A stretch of DNA of 11,627 nucleotides from Deltaproteobacteria bacterium (lineage in GTDB: Bacteria > Desulfobacterota > JADFXK01). The position numbers and the translations under genes were made by a program. Below, piece after piece: positions 1-7,990 of this stretch. Positions within the stretch are counted from its first letter, which is position 1. Each line of letters begins with the position of its first letter. The DNA is taken from the NCBI GenBank assembly GCA_015233295.1, contig JADFYC010000079.1, positions 1-11,627 on the forward strand, read 5' to 3'. The notes under the pieces are model-generated. The model searched no databases, was not told where the DNA came from, and saw nothing but the letters and a program-made list of their open reading frames with translations.

Positions 1-1
1 A

Positions 2-3000
2 ACTTTTTTCAATACCATGGGCTTTCCAGTGCAATTGCTGAGAGGTTTATTGGCTGTTGCCATCTCTGTAACCACGATCCAGAATTATGAGGCGTTATGC
101 CGGGCTTCTTTCTCCGATGAAGTGGCTCGCCGCATCGGTCATTATGGTTATCGGCTTATTGGGGCGCTGGTGGTCGTTATTGTCTGTGGATGGTTCGTGA
201 CGGAGTATTTTGGCCAATTCTCCCGTCATCACGACGAGGAAACCTATCATTCCCAGTTAAGCTTGGCCTACATTGATTTCAAGAACGCTACCGAAACGGT
301 GAACCTACTAGTGCAAACAATGGCCGGCTCGCCCAACTTCGAAAGGGACCTGACAGCCATTAACTCGACTCTTGACCGATATAGTCAAATCATTCCAGGA
401 TCCGAATGCTATTTTCTGGATACAAGCGGCATGGCCCTGGCTTCTTCGAGTAGACGCCAGTCGGATAATTTTGTGGGCCGATCATACGCCCGCCAGCCCT
501 ATTTCCAAAGCGCCGTCAAGGGGGTATTAGGTTCTTACGTGGCGGTGGAGTTAACTTCAAAAAAACCTAGATACTATGCTGCTTACCCCGTGCGCAACGT
601 TGCAGGAGAGATCACAGGAGTATCGGTGATTAGGGTCCTTTTAGACCAGCTTTCAGTCAGGCTTAAGATTGGTTCCTATGGGTTTTTGATAAACCCTCAG
701 GGGATTATCCTCAGATCAACTCACCCCGAATTCTTTATGCACCCTCTCTGGCCGATAGATGACAACACTTATCATCAACTGGCCGAGTCAAAACAAAATT
801 CACCAATTGAAGATGGGCCGGTTCTGCAAAGAGAACCCGTACATGGTGTTCTATACGATTTTAACGGCATGAGATTACAAGTTTTTCGAGCCAAGACTGA
901 CGTTGAGGGACTATCAATCGTTATCTTTGGTTCGATGCCTTCGTTAGGTTTTGCCCGCCTGCTTGGCATCTTGATGACGCTAATTTTTTCCATCTTATTA
1001 ATTACCTTTTTTATCATTAGACAGCGGGCGGATGAGGCTAATGTCATCCAACAGGTCCAAGCTAGGCAGGTGATGGTCTTCCAGCAGGCTTTGCTGGAGT
1101 TGAACAAGATTGATAATCCAGCGTTTCGATCGGTGGTTGAGAAAATAACCATGACATCTGCCCAGGTGCTTAAACTGGCCAGGGTTAGCGTTTGGTTGTT
1201 TGAGCCTGACGGCTCAGGTCTCACCTGCGAAGATGCCTACACCAGGAGCGATGACGTGCATGATCGGGGGGGCAGACTTGCAGTGGCCGACTACCCTGAA
1301 TTCGTTGAAGAGGTTATTAGAGAACAAACCATCGTGGTGTCTGATGCCCGCCGGGATATACGTACGGCCGGACTTATGGACAATTACTTGAAACAAAATG
1401 ATATGTTATCCCTAATGGTATCTACCATCCGACGGCGAGGAGAGGTGGTTGGTTTGATTTGCCATGAGCATGTGGGCAGTATCCGGATATGGACAAGGGA
1501 GGAAGAAAAGTTTGGATATGATATTGCGGAGCTGATTTTATTAGCGATGGAATCGGCCGACCGCAAGAGAGCGGAAGAGAAGTTGCAAGAAAGTGAGCTG
1601 TGGTTGAAGACTATCCTGGATTCGGTTCAGACCGGCGTGATCACGGTTGACGCCGAGACCCATATTGTTCTTGAAGCAAATCCGGCTGCAGCCAGAATGG
1701 TCGGGGCGGAACTTGATCACCTGGTTGGTCAGGTTTGTCATAAATACTTATGCCCGGCTAGTCTCCAACAGTGCCCCATCACAGATCTGGGACAAAGAAT
1801 TGACCATTCGGAGAGGAAACTCCTCCGAACTGACGGTACTAGTCTGACGGTGATCAAAACAGTGGTTTCATTGATCTTGAACGGAAGAAATTGTTTATTA
1901 GAAAGTTTCATGGATGTTTCCGAGCTAAAAAAGGTTGAGGAAGAACTGCGGGCGGCCAAGGAAGAAACTGAGCAAGCAAATCTGCTACTTAAACAAGCCG
2001 TGGAGAATGCCAATCGTCTGAGCAGGGAGGCAGATTCCGCCAACCAGGCTAAAAGTGACTTCCTGGCCAATATGAGTCATGAAATCCGCACACCCATGAA
2101 CGGAGTGATTGGGATGGCCGGCCTACTTTTGGATACGGCACTCAGCCCAGAACAACTAGAGTATGCAACTGTCATCAGGAATAGTGCGGATTCGTTGCTT
2201 TCTATTATCAACGATATTTTAGATTTCTCTAAGATAGAGGCCGGCAAATTAGAACTGGAGATGCTGGATTTTGATCTCCGCACCACTTTGGAGGATTTGT
2301 GCGAATTATTGTCCTTTCGGGCAGATGAAAAGGACCTGGAGTTTACCTGTCTGATGGAGCCGGATGTCCCCTCTTGCCTGGAAGGCGACCCGGGCCGGAT
2401 CCGCCAGGTTCTGACTAATCTGATCGGAAATGCCGTGAAATTCACCAAACAAGGAGAAGTGGTCCTTCATGTCATGCTTGATAATGAGAATGGGCAACAG
2501 GCGAAGGTGCGTTTTTTGGTTCGGGATACCGGGATTGGAATTCCAGTTGAGAAGGTGACCACTCTTTTCCAACCGTTTACTCAGGTTGATTCATCTACGA
2601 CCAGAAGGTTCGGCGGCACCGGCCTGGGCCTGTCCATTTCCAAACGTCTGGTGGAGTTGATGGGGGGGCGGATTGGCGTCGCCAGTGAAGAAGGCCGAGG
2701 TTCAACCTTTTGGTTCACCATCCCGTTTAAAAAACAGCCTCCAGAGAAAGTCTGCGCCGTGGTCCCTCAGCCCGACGGGAACCTGGCTCAAACAAAAATA
2801 TTGGTGGTGGATGATAACCCCATTAATCGCCGTGTCTTCGCCGGGATGCTGAACTCCTGGAATTGCCGGTTTGACGAAGCGCCGGATGTCCTCTTGGCCA
2901 TGGACAAGCTTCATGCCGCGGCCGCTGCCGGAGATCCTTTTCGGCTGGCTATTTTAGACATAGTCATGTCGGACGTCGACGGTGAGACTTTGGGTAGAAT

Positions 3001-3994
3001 GATTAAAGCAGACCCGATACTTAAGGACACAATCCTGGTCATGATGACTTCCGCAGGCAGACGGGGCGACGCGGCTCGATTGGAAAAAATCGGCTTTGAC
3101 GCCTACTTGAATAAACCGGCTAAACAATCTCAACTCTTCAACTGCCTTACGACCGTGGTCGGACGGAAGAAGCCCCCGGAATCAACCCGACATCGCATTG
3201 TGACCAGACACAACGCCGCCGAAGGCTTGAAACGTAAAATTCGGATTCTGGTGGCCGAAGACAATATCATTAATCAGAAGGTGGCGGTGGGCATATTGGA
3301 AAAAATGGGTTACCGGGCGGATGCCGTGGCCGACGGTCGGGAAGCGGTGAAGGCCCTGAAAACCATCCCCTATGACCTGGTCCTGATGGATGTACAGATG
3401 CCGGAAATGGATGGATTTGAAGCCACCAAAATGATCCGAAATAATACCGTTCCGGTGCTGAATCATTACATCCCCATAATTGCCATGACGGCCCACGCCT
3501 TCAAAGAAGACCGGGGAAAGTGTCTAGAAGCGGGCATGGATGATTATGTATCCAAACCGGTACAACCAGAGGAACTGGCCCAAGCCATTAATCGCTGGAT
3601 TTCCAGGCGGTCGAATTCAGAAGGGAAACAGTCCGACGAAAATAAAGATAACTCTAAGGTCAGATTGGACCGGGGTAGGTTGATGGAAAGGCTTGATGGT
3701 GATGAGGACCTCTGTCGCGAGATACTTGACCTCTACCTTCGAGATGGGGCCGAGCAAATCATGGCTATAGAAGAGGCCGTGGCCCAGTCTGATATGAGGC
3801 AGATTCCCAAACTGGCCCATAGACTCAAAGGCTCCTCTGGAAACGTGGAAGCGGTGATCATGCTGGAACTATCTATCGAACTGGAACAGGCTGGAAAAGA
3901 TGATAATATAACCAGGGCCAAAGAGGTATTGGAAAAGATCAAGACAGAGTATAGCCTGTTGAAACATCTCGTTAATCATGGGACACCGTCTTAA
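2..3994 (+). CDS. Hybrid sensor histidine kinase with two receivers and HPt (5' end probably outside window)
   Basis: Membrane sensor kinase feeding an internal phosphorelay. Numbered from the first in-window Met (base 17, 1325 aa): hydrophobic stretch 5-20; TM 45-66; periplasmic double-Cache-like domain about 70-305 with a DctB-like stretch (NFVGRSYARQPYF, 152-164); TM 313-334; GAF about 365-510; PAS about 525-640 with C574, H575, C579 and C586; coiled coil 640-680; HisKA with MSHEIRTP, phospho-His H688; HATPase with N box near N805, DTGIGIP (837-843) and GGTGLGLSI; receiver 1 with D932/D933, D981, K1033; receiver 2 with D1082, D1125, T1158, K1180; HPt with AHRLKGSSGN, H1268. All relay residues are present, as in BarA-type kinases. 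The frame is open to base 2 with no stop and the Met at 17 has no Shine-Dalgarno, so the true start is probably upstream. The Cache ligand is unknown; the DctB resemblance only hints at a small organic acid. No DNA-binding output is fused, so a separate regulator is needed. Confidence 0.93.
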   Translation, partial: TFFNTMGFPVQLLRGLLAVAISVTTIQNYEALCRASFSDEVARRIGHYGYRLIGALVVVIVCGWFVTEYFGQFSRHHDEETYHSQLSLAYIDFKNATETVNLLVQTMAGSPNFERDLTAINSTLDRYSQIIPGSECYFLDTSGMALASSSRRQSDNFVGRSYARQPYFQSAVKGVLGSYVAVELTSKKPRYYAAYPVRNVAGEITGVSVIRVLLDQLSVRLKIGSYGFLINPQGIILRSTHPEFFMHPLWPIDDNTYHQLAESKQNSPIEDGPVLQREPVHGVLYDFNGMRLQVFRAKTDVEGLSIVIFGSMPSLGFARLLGILMTLIFSILLITFFIIRQRADEANVIQQVQARQVMVFQQALLELNKIDNPAFRSVVEKITMTSAQVLKLARVSVWLFEPDGSGLTCEDAYTRSDDVHDRGGRLAVADYPEFVEEVIREQTIVVSDARRDIRTAGLMDNYLKQNDMLSLMVSTIRRRGEVVGLICHEHVGSIRIWTREEEKFGYDIAELILLAMESADRKRAEEKLQESELWLKTILDSVQTGVITVDAETHIVLEANPAAARMVGAELDHLVGQVCHKYLCPASLQQCPITDLGQRIDHSERKLLRTDGTSLTVIKTVVSLILNGRNCLLESFMDVSELKKVEEELRAAKEETEQANLLLKQAVENANRLSREADSANQAKSDFLANMSHEIRTPMNGVIGMAGLLLDTALSPEQLEYATVIRNSADSLLSIINDILDFSKIEAGKLELEMLDFDLRTTLEDLCELLSFRADEKDLEFTCLMEPDVPSCLEGDPGRIRQVLTNLIGNAVKFTKQGEVVLHVMLDNENGQQAKVRFLVRDTGIGIPVEKVTTLFQPFTQVDSSTTRRFGGTGLGLSISKRLVELMGGRIGVASEEGRGSTFWFTIPFKKQPPEKVCAVVPQPDGNLAQTKILVVDDNPINRRVFAGMLNSWNCRFDEAPDVLLAMDKLHAAAAAGDPFRLAILDIVMSDVDGETLGRMIKADPILKDTILVMMTSAGRRGDAARLEKIGFDAYLNKPAKQSQLFNCLTTVVGRKKPPESTRHRIVTRHNAAEGLKRKIRILVAEDNIINQKVAVGILEKMGYRADAVADGREAVKALKTIPYDLVLMDVQMPEMDGFEATKMIRNNTVPVLNHYIPIIAMTAHAFKEDRGKCLEAGMDDYVSKPVQPEELAQAINRWISRRSNSEGKQSDENKDNSKVRLDRGRLMERLDGDEDLCREILDLYLRDGAEQIMAIEEAVAQSDMRQIPKLAHRLKGSSGNVEAVIMLELSIELEQAGKDDNITRAKEVLEKIKTEYSLLKHLVNHGTPS

Positions 3995-4034
3995 CCCAAT
4001 GATCCGGGATGTCGCAACGGCAGGCATTAATCTG

Positions 4035-4063
4035 TTGAATATTTGATGCGGTTGGCCTATAAA
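4035..4063 (+). promoter_or_regulatory. Candidate sigma-70-type promoter for the second kinase operon
   Basis: TTGAAT (4035-4040, 4 of 6 matches to the -35 consensus) and TATAAA (4058-4063, 5 of 6 matches to the -10 consensus) are separated by exactly 17 bases. Transcription would start near 4070, giving a leader of roughly 145 bases before the ATG at 4217. The position is right for a promoter of the kinase/regulator operon, but such matches also occur by chance. Confidence 0.42.
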
Positions 4064-4088
4064 GGGAACATGGGTAAGGCTCCCGATA

Positions 4089-4102
4089 CTTTTCCCGAAA
4101 AG
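4089..4102. repeat. Short inverted repeat downstream of the candidate promoter
   Basis: CTTTTC-CC-GAAAAG is a perfect 6-2-6 dyad, followed directly by the palindrome CCGGCCGG. It lies about 20-30 bases after the predicted transcription start, where an operator could sit. It is short and AT-rich in its arms, so chance is a real alternative; it has no U-tract and is not a terminator. Confidence 0.25.
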
Positions 4103-4204
4103 CCGGCCGGACTAAGGATAATCACATTACGGCTGGGATAAGTGTGGTCGATGCCGAATTCGCCGACGAGACCGAATAGGCCATAGAATTTAATCCGTCA
4201 AGGC

Positions 4205-4210
4205 AAGAGG
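4205..4210 (+). promoter_or_regulatory. Ribosome-binding site that fixes the start of the second kinase
   Basis: AAGAGG ends six bases before the ATG at 4217, good spacing. An in-frame TTG at 4211 immediately follows this motif with no spacer, so the ATG is the better start. Confidence 0.65.
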
Positions 4211-4216
4211 TTGGTC

Positions 4217-7018
4217 ATGGCTAAAGTGATGGTCGTAGATGACGATGCTATTATCACTCTTATTCTAAAAAGCCGTCTTAGCGCCATCGGATATGAGGTG
4301 GTGGGAACGGCCATGTCAGGAGAAGAGGCCATTGAAATGGCTGAGCAACTTCGACCCGACTTAATCTTGATGGACATTGTCATGCCCGGGCCGTTGAACG
4401 GCATTTCGGCGGCTGAAATTATCAGAGAACAATTTGATATTCCAGTAATCTTCCTGACGGCTTATTCGGAGAAAGACGTCGTTGACAAGGCCAAACAGGT
4501 TGAACCACTGGGTTATATCATAAAACCTTTCCAAGAAGCTGAACTCCGGGCGACTATTGAGGTCGCCCTGTACAAGAAGGTCATGGACCGGCGCCTCCGG
4601 GAGAGCGAAGAACGCTATCGGGCCATAGTCGAAGACCAGACTGAGATGATCTGCCGGTTCGGTCCTGACCTGACCTTAACCTTTGTCAACCTTGCTTTTT
4701 GCCGATATCTTAAACGACCAGCCGACAAACTGATCGGCCTCAGTATTGTTCCGCTTTTGCCTGATGTCGACTTCAAGGTGCTCCAAGAACTGCTAGCCTC
4801 TTTAACACCGGATAACCCGGTGAGGACGGTTGAGCATCGGGTGCTTAGACCCGATGACCCCGATGACCAGGTCAGGTGGCTGCAATGGATAAACCGGGCC
4901 ATCTATGACGAGCGGCGCCACCTGATCGAATTCCAGGCCGTAGGACGGGACATCACCAAACGAAAACGGGCTGAGGAAGGGCTGCAAAAAGCCCACGATG
5001 AATTTGAAGCCCGGGTGGAGGAACGGACTGCGGAACTCAAACGTGTCAACGCCAAGCTCCAGTTGGAGGTGGCGGAACGCAAGTTGGCGGAAGAGGCATT
5101 ACGAGAATCGGAACGGGAATTAACCGTCCGGAACCATGTGGCGGAAGTGTTCCTGACCGTCCCTGATGACGAAATATACGGAGAGGTCATGAAAATCGTA
5201 TTGGAATTTCTAAATAGCCAGGACGGTTTGTTTGGATACTTAGACGAAAATAAGACCCTGATTTGCCCCTTCGCCCAAAAGCCTACCGGTGGTCCCGGCG
5301 AGACGTCCGGTATTATCAGCTTCCCTAGAGAAACATGGACGGGTATTTGGGGACAAGCCTTGCTTCAGCGGCAGAACCTCTATTCCAACGCTCCCCTTGA
5401 GGTCCCCGAATGGCACGGTCCGATTGACCGGGCCCTGGCCGTGCCCATTATCCACCAGCATGAAGTGATCGGATTACTGTTGGCGGCCAACAAAGCCACG
5501 GACTATGACGACTGGGATATGGACCTGATGGACATCATCGTCAGTTTCATTGCCCCGATCCTCAGCGCCAGATTGCAGCGAGACCGACAGGAACAAAAGC
5601 GCCGTCAGGCCGAGCAAGCCCTGTATCAGAGCGAGGAACGTTATCGAAGCCTGATTGAGACCATGAATGAAGGCTTCGGGACGGTTGATGAACATGGCCG
5701 ACTCAGTTATGCCAATAACAACTTCTTGGAGATGTTGGGATATTCGGAGGAAGAACTTATCGGCCGCCCCATCCTTAGCTTGCACGATGAAGACAACCGG
5801 AACATCGTGGCGGCCCAGTTTGATTCACGCCGGCGAAGCCTGAGCGGGACATATGAAGTGGCGTTTATCGCTAAGGACGGGCGGAAAGTTTATGCGATTG
5901 TTTCGTCGGCTCCGGCCTTTGATCGAGACGGAAGCTTTAAGGGTTCGGTGACGACCTTTACTAATATCACGGAACGCAAGAGATTGGAGCAGCGACTGGA
6001 GACCGAACGCCAAAAGCTGTTCTCTCTTTTTGACAATCTTCCCCTCTTTGTTTATCTTCAATCTCCTGATTATTCCATCACCTTTGCCAACAGGTATTTT
6101 CGGGAATATTTCGGTGAAATCGAAGGGCGGCATTGCTATGAACTCCTGCGCCGACGCAAGGGCCCCTGTGAAGACTGCACCACAATAAAAGTATTTAACA
6201 CAAACCGGGAACAGGATAAGGAATGGACTAATATCCGGGATGGACGCATCTATCATGTTTTTGACTGTCCTTTCACCGAACTCGACGGATCTCCCCGGGT
6301 CATGAAGCTGGGCATCGACATTACCGCCCGGAAACAGGCGGAAGAACATATTCGGGAACTTACACATCAATTGCTGAAAACTCAGGAAGATGAATGGCAG
6401 AGGATCTCCCGGGAATTGCACGACCGGGTGGCCCAGGACCTGTCCGCCGTGAAAATCGGTGTTGACACCCTGGCCAATCGTTGGCCGGAAGCCCCCCCCG
6501 ATTTGCATCGGACTGCCGCGACCTTGTCCAAAAGCCTCCAGGCGGCCCTGATTGACATCAGAGATCTGGCCTATAACCTTCGCCCGGCGGCCCTGGACGA
6601 TCTGGGATTAGCCCAGGCCATCTCTCAGTTATGTGAGGAGTTCTCTGCCCGTAGCGGGCTCACTGTGGATCTGATCACGGCCGGGATCGATGGCCTAAAA
6701 CTGGATTTCGATACCGAGATCACCATCTATCGACTGATTCAGGAAAGCCTTAACAACGCCCTCAACCATGCCGCCGCCAAAATGATCACTGTCCGGCTAG
6801 TGACGTCCTTTCCGTGCATTATCCTTCGGCTGGAAGATGATGGTCGAGGTTTTGATGTGCCACAACGTTTGGCCGTGGCCCTTAGCGAAAAACGAATGGG
6901 CCTGTCCAGTATGAGAGAGCGGGTCAGCTTGTTGCGAGGCAAGATGCGCCTTGAATCCCTGCCGGGAAAAGGCACAAAAATCGTTATAGAAGTTCCGTAT
7001 AAGGAGAACAAACCGTGA
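4217..7018 (+). CDS. REC-PAS-GAF-PAS-PAS sensor histidine kinase, NarL-partner type (HisKA_3)
   Basis: Soluble 933-aa kinase with no membrane segment. Order: N-terminal receiver 1-118 (D8/D9, phospho-acceptor D53 in LMDIVMPG, T81, K103); PAS about 130-245; coiled coil 248-300; GAF about 305-450; PAS about 472-590; PAS about 600-705 with C640, C651, C654 and C684; HisKA_3 dimerisation helix with SRELHDRVAQ, phospho-His H735; HATPase with N box near N846, DDGRGFD (874-880) and MGLSSMRERV. HisKA_3 kinases phosphorylate NarL/LuxR-type regulators, and such a gene follows with a 4-base overlap (7015-7018), so the pair is almost certainly co-translated and cognate. The intact receiver in front of the sensor domains means another phospho-donor may tune it; the HPt-bearing kinase just upstream is a candidate. 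The signal is probably cytoplasmic. An 8-C run (6492-6499) lies between H735 and the ATPase domain. Confidence 0.93.
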   Translation: MAKVMVVDDDAIITLILKSRLSAIGYEVVGTAMSGEEAIEMAEQLRPDLILMDIVMPGPLNGISAAEIIREQFDIPVIFLTAYSEKDVVDKAKQVEPLGYIIKPFQEAELRATIEVALYKKVMDRRLRESEERYRAIVEDQTEMICRFGPDLTLTFVNLAFCRYLKRPADKLIGLSIVPLLPDVDFKVLQELLASLTPDNPVRTVEHRVLRPDDPDDQVRWLQWINRAIYDERRHLIEFQAVGRDITKRKRAEEGLQKAHDEFEARVEERTAELKRVNAKLQLEVAERKLAEEALRESERELTVRNHVAEVFLTVPDDEIYGEVMKIVLEFLNSQDGLFGYLDENKTLICPFAQKPTGGPGETSGIISFPRETWTGIWGQALLQRQNLYSNAPLEVPEWHGPIDRALAVPIIHQHEVIGLLLAANKATDYDDWDMDLMDIIVSFIAPILSARLQRDRQEQKRRQAEQALYQSEERYRSLIETMNEGFGTVDEHGRLSYANNNFLEMLGYSEEELIGRPILSLHDEDNRNIVAAQFDSRRRSLSGTYEVAFIAKDGRKVYAIVSSAPAFDRDGSFKGSVTTFTNITERKRLEQRLETERQKLFSLFDNLPLFVYLQSPDYSITFANRYFREYFGEIEGRHCYELLRRRKGPCEDCTTIKVFNTNREQDKEWTNIRDGRIYHVFDCPFTELDGSPRVMKLGIDITARKQAEEHIRELTHQLLKTQEDEWQRISRELHDRVAQDLSAVKIGVDTLANRWPEAPPDLHRTAATLSKSLQAALIDIRDLAYNLRPAALDDLGLAQAISQLCEEFSARSGLTVDLITAGIDGLKLDFDTEITIYRLIQESLNNALNHAAAKMITVRLVTSFPCIILRLEDDGRGFDVPQRLAVALSEKRMGLSSMRERVSLLRGKMRLESLPGKGTKIVIEVPYKENKP
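7001..7006 (+). promoter_or_regulatory. Ribosome-binding site of the response regulator, inside the kinase gene
   Basis: AAGGAG lies eight bases before the GTG at 7015 and supports that non-ATG start. Being inside the end of the kinase frame, it also supports translational coupling. Confidence 0.75.
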
Positions 7019-7692
7019 GTAAGAAGAAAACCATCTTGATCGTGGATGATCATCCCTTTTTCAGGGAGGGCCTTAGGGCGATCCTGGAGCGGAACTCCGG
7101 TTTTGAGGTCGTGGGCGAGGCCGGCGATGGGCAGCAGGCCATCCGGATGACTAAGGAACTCAAGCCTGACCTGGTGCTGATGGATATCTCGTTACCCGAC
7201 AAAAGTGGGATTCAATTGACAGTTGACCTGCGGCATTTGTTACCCGATTTAAACATTATGATTATCAGTATGCACGCCAAAGCAGATTATATCACCAAGG
7301 CCTTCCAGGCTGGAGCCAAAGGGTATCTTTTCAAAGAATCGGCGGCGGAAGCCCTGGTCCAGGGGTTGGAGGCCGTATCCAAAGGAGAATTCTTTCTGGA
7401 CGCGTCCCTTTCCCATCAGGTGGTCAAAAAACTGATGGAATCCCCGGAGAAAAAGACGAAAGTCTCCGACACGGCTTATGGCACTCTGACTTCCCGGGAA
7501 CAGGAAGTGATGCGTCTCCTGGCGGAGGGCATTTCCACCAAAGGTATCGCCCAGAACTTGTGCATCAGCCCCAAGACCGTGGATAACCACCGGGCTAATA
7601 TCATGAGCAAACTGAACCTTCACAGCGCCATCGAGCTGGTCCGGTACTCTGCCCGGCTTGGCCTGATTGACGTAGATCTGTGGAAAGATTAG
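7015..7692 (+). CDS. NarL/FixJ-type (LuxR HTH) response regulator
   Basis: 225-aa DNA-binding response regulator, the likely output of the preceding HisKA_3 kinase. Receiver 1-120 has the acidic pair D11/D12 in ILIVDDHPFF, phospho-acceptor D57 in LVLMDISLPD, S85 at the switch position and K107 in GYLFKES. A linker of about 35 residues leads to a LuxR-type helix-turn-helix at about 157-213 (LTSREQEVMRLLAEG, then the recognition region around SPKTVDNHRANIMSKL). Length and layout are standard for NarL/FixJ/DegU regulators. The start is GTG, overlapping the kinase stop as GTGA, with a strong AAGGAG site ahead. The promoters it controls are not visible here; its own operon and the small gene 49 bases downstream are natural candidates. 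Confidence 0.95.
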   Translation: MSKKKTILIVDDHPFFREGLRAILERNSGFEVVGEAGDGQQAIRMTKELKPDLVLMDISLPDKSGIQLTVDLRHLLPDLNIMIISMHAKADYITKAFQAGAKGYLFKESAAEALVQGLEAVSKGEFFLDASLSHQVVKKLMESPEKKTKVSDTAYGTLTSREQEVMRLLAEGISTKGIAQNLCISPKTVDNHRANIMSKLNLHSAIELVRYSARLGLIDVDLWKD

Positions 7693-7741
7693 CCTGCGAT
7701 TTCGTGGGCAACGATATTGGAGAAAAAGGTAAAGGTGAGTT

Positions 7742-7990
7742 ATGGATAAGCTCGCGGCCATTCGTTATATCTTGGCCTCAGATAGGTCCATTTTTGAATT
7801 CTACTGTGGCCGGATGTTGGAGGAAGCAGACGTTGATTTCGATGACTTTGACATCGTGTTGGACGGTGCTGCTGGTTACGAAGGATTTGACGACATGGCC
7901 GACAAAATCTTGATCGAAGGCCTCGAGGCCGGGATTATTTCCTTTAACCCGGAACACGATTCACCTGATGAGGAATATGAGGCCACCTAA
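7742..7990 (+). CDS. Small, highly acidic protein of unknown function
   Basis: 82 aa. I do not recognise the family. It follows the response regulator by 49 bases on the same strand and may be the last gene of that operon; an AAGGTG-like ribosome site lies about 4 bases before the ATG. The protein has 23 acidic residues (13 D, 10 E) against 5 basic. The N-terminal part (1-28) could form an amphipathic helix; 30-41 is an Asp-rich stretch (DVDFDDFDIVLD); then a segment with FDDMADKILIEGLEAGIISF; then a charged tail. There is no signal peptide, membrane segment or Cys pair (one Cys, C22). It could be a small protein-binding modulator of the two-component system, but that is only from position. 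Its stop overlaps the stop of the opposing cbiB gene. A real gene is favoured by its codon use and neat packing between neighbours. Confidence 0.68.
   Translation: MDKLAAIRYILASDRSIFEFYCGRMLEEADVDFDDFDIVLDGAAGYEGFDDMADKILIEGLEAGIISFNPEHDSPDEEYEAT

Larger units (their letters stand above)
3995..4216. other. Intergenic region between the two kinase genes
   Basis: This 222-base gap separates two co-directional kinase genes. It holds a promoter-like pair (4035-4063), an inverted repeat (4089-4102), an 8-base palindrome CCGGCCGG (4103-4110) and the ribosome-binding site of the next gene. I found no convincing intrinsic terminator after the first kinase, so read-through into the second operon is possible. 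Confidence 0.6.

Noticed and set aside
2810..3170. The first receiver of the hybrid kinase as a degenerate, inactive receiver.
   Set aside because: The acidic pair (D932/D933), phospho-acceptor D981, the Thr/Ser switch region and K1033 are all present; only the usual Pro after the acceptor is replaced (MSDVDG).
4046..4141. A 31-residue open frame in the gap between the kinases (starts MRLAYKGN).
   Set aside because: No ribosome-binding site, no recognisable features, and it overlaps the candidate promoter; most likely chance.
4211..4216. TTG start two codons before the ATG of the second kinase.
   Set aside because: The AAGAGG site ends at 4210, directly against the TTG, leaving no spacer; the ATG at 4217 has correct spacing.
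5825..6508. A 227-codon open frame on the minus strand opposite the second kinase.
   Set aside because: It is fully antisense to strongly supported PAS/kinase domains, and its product has no domain-like character.
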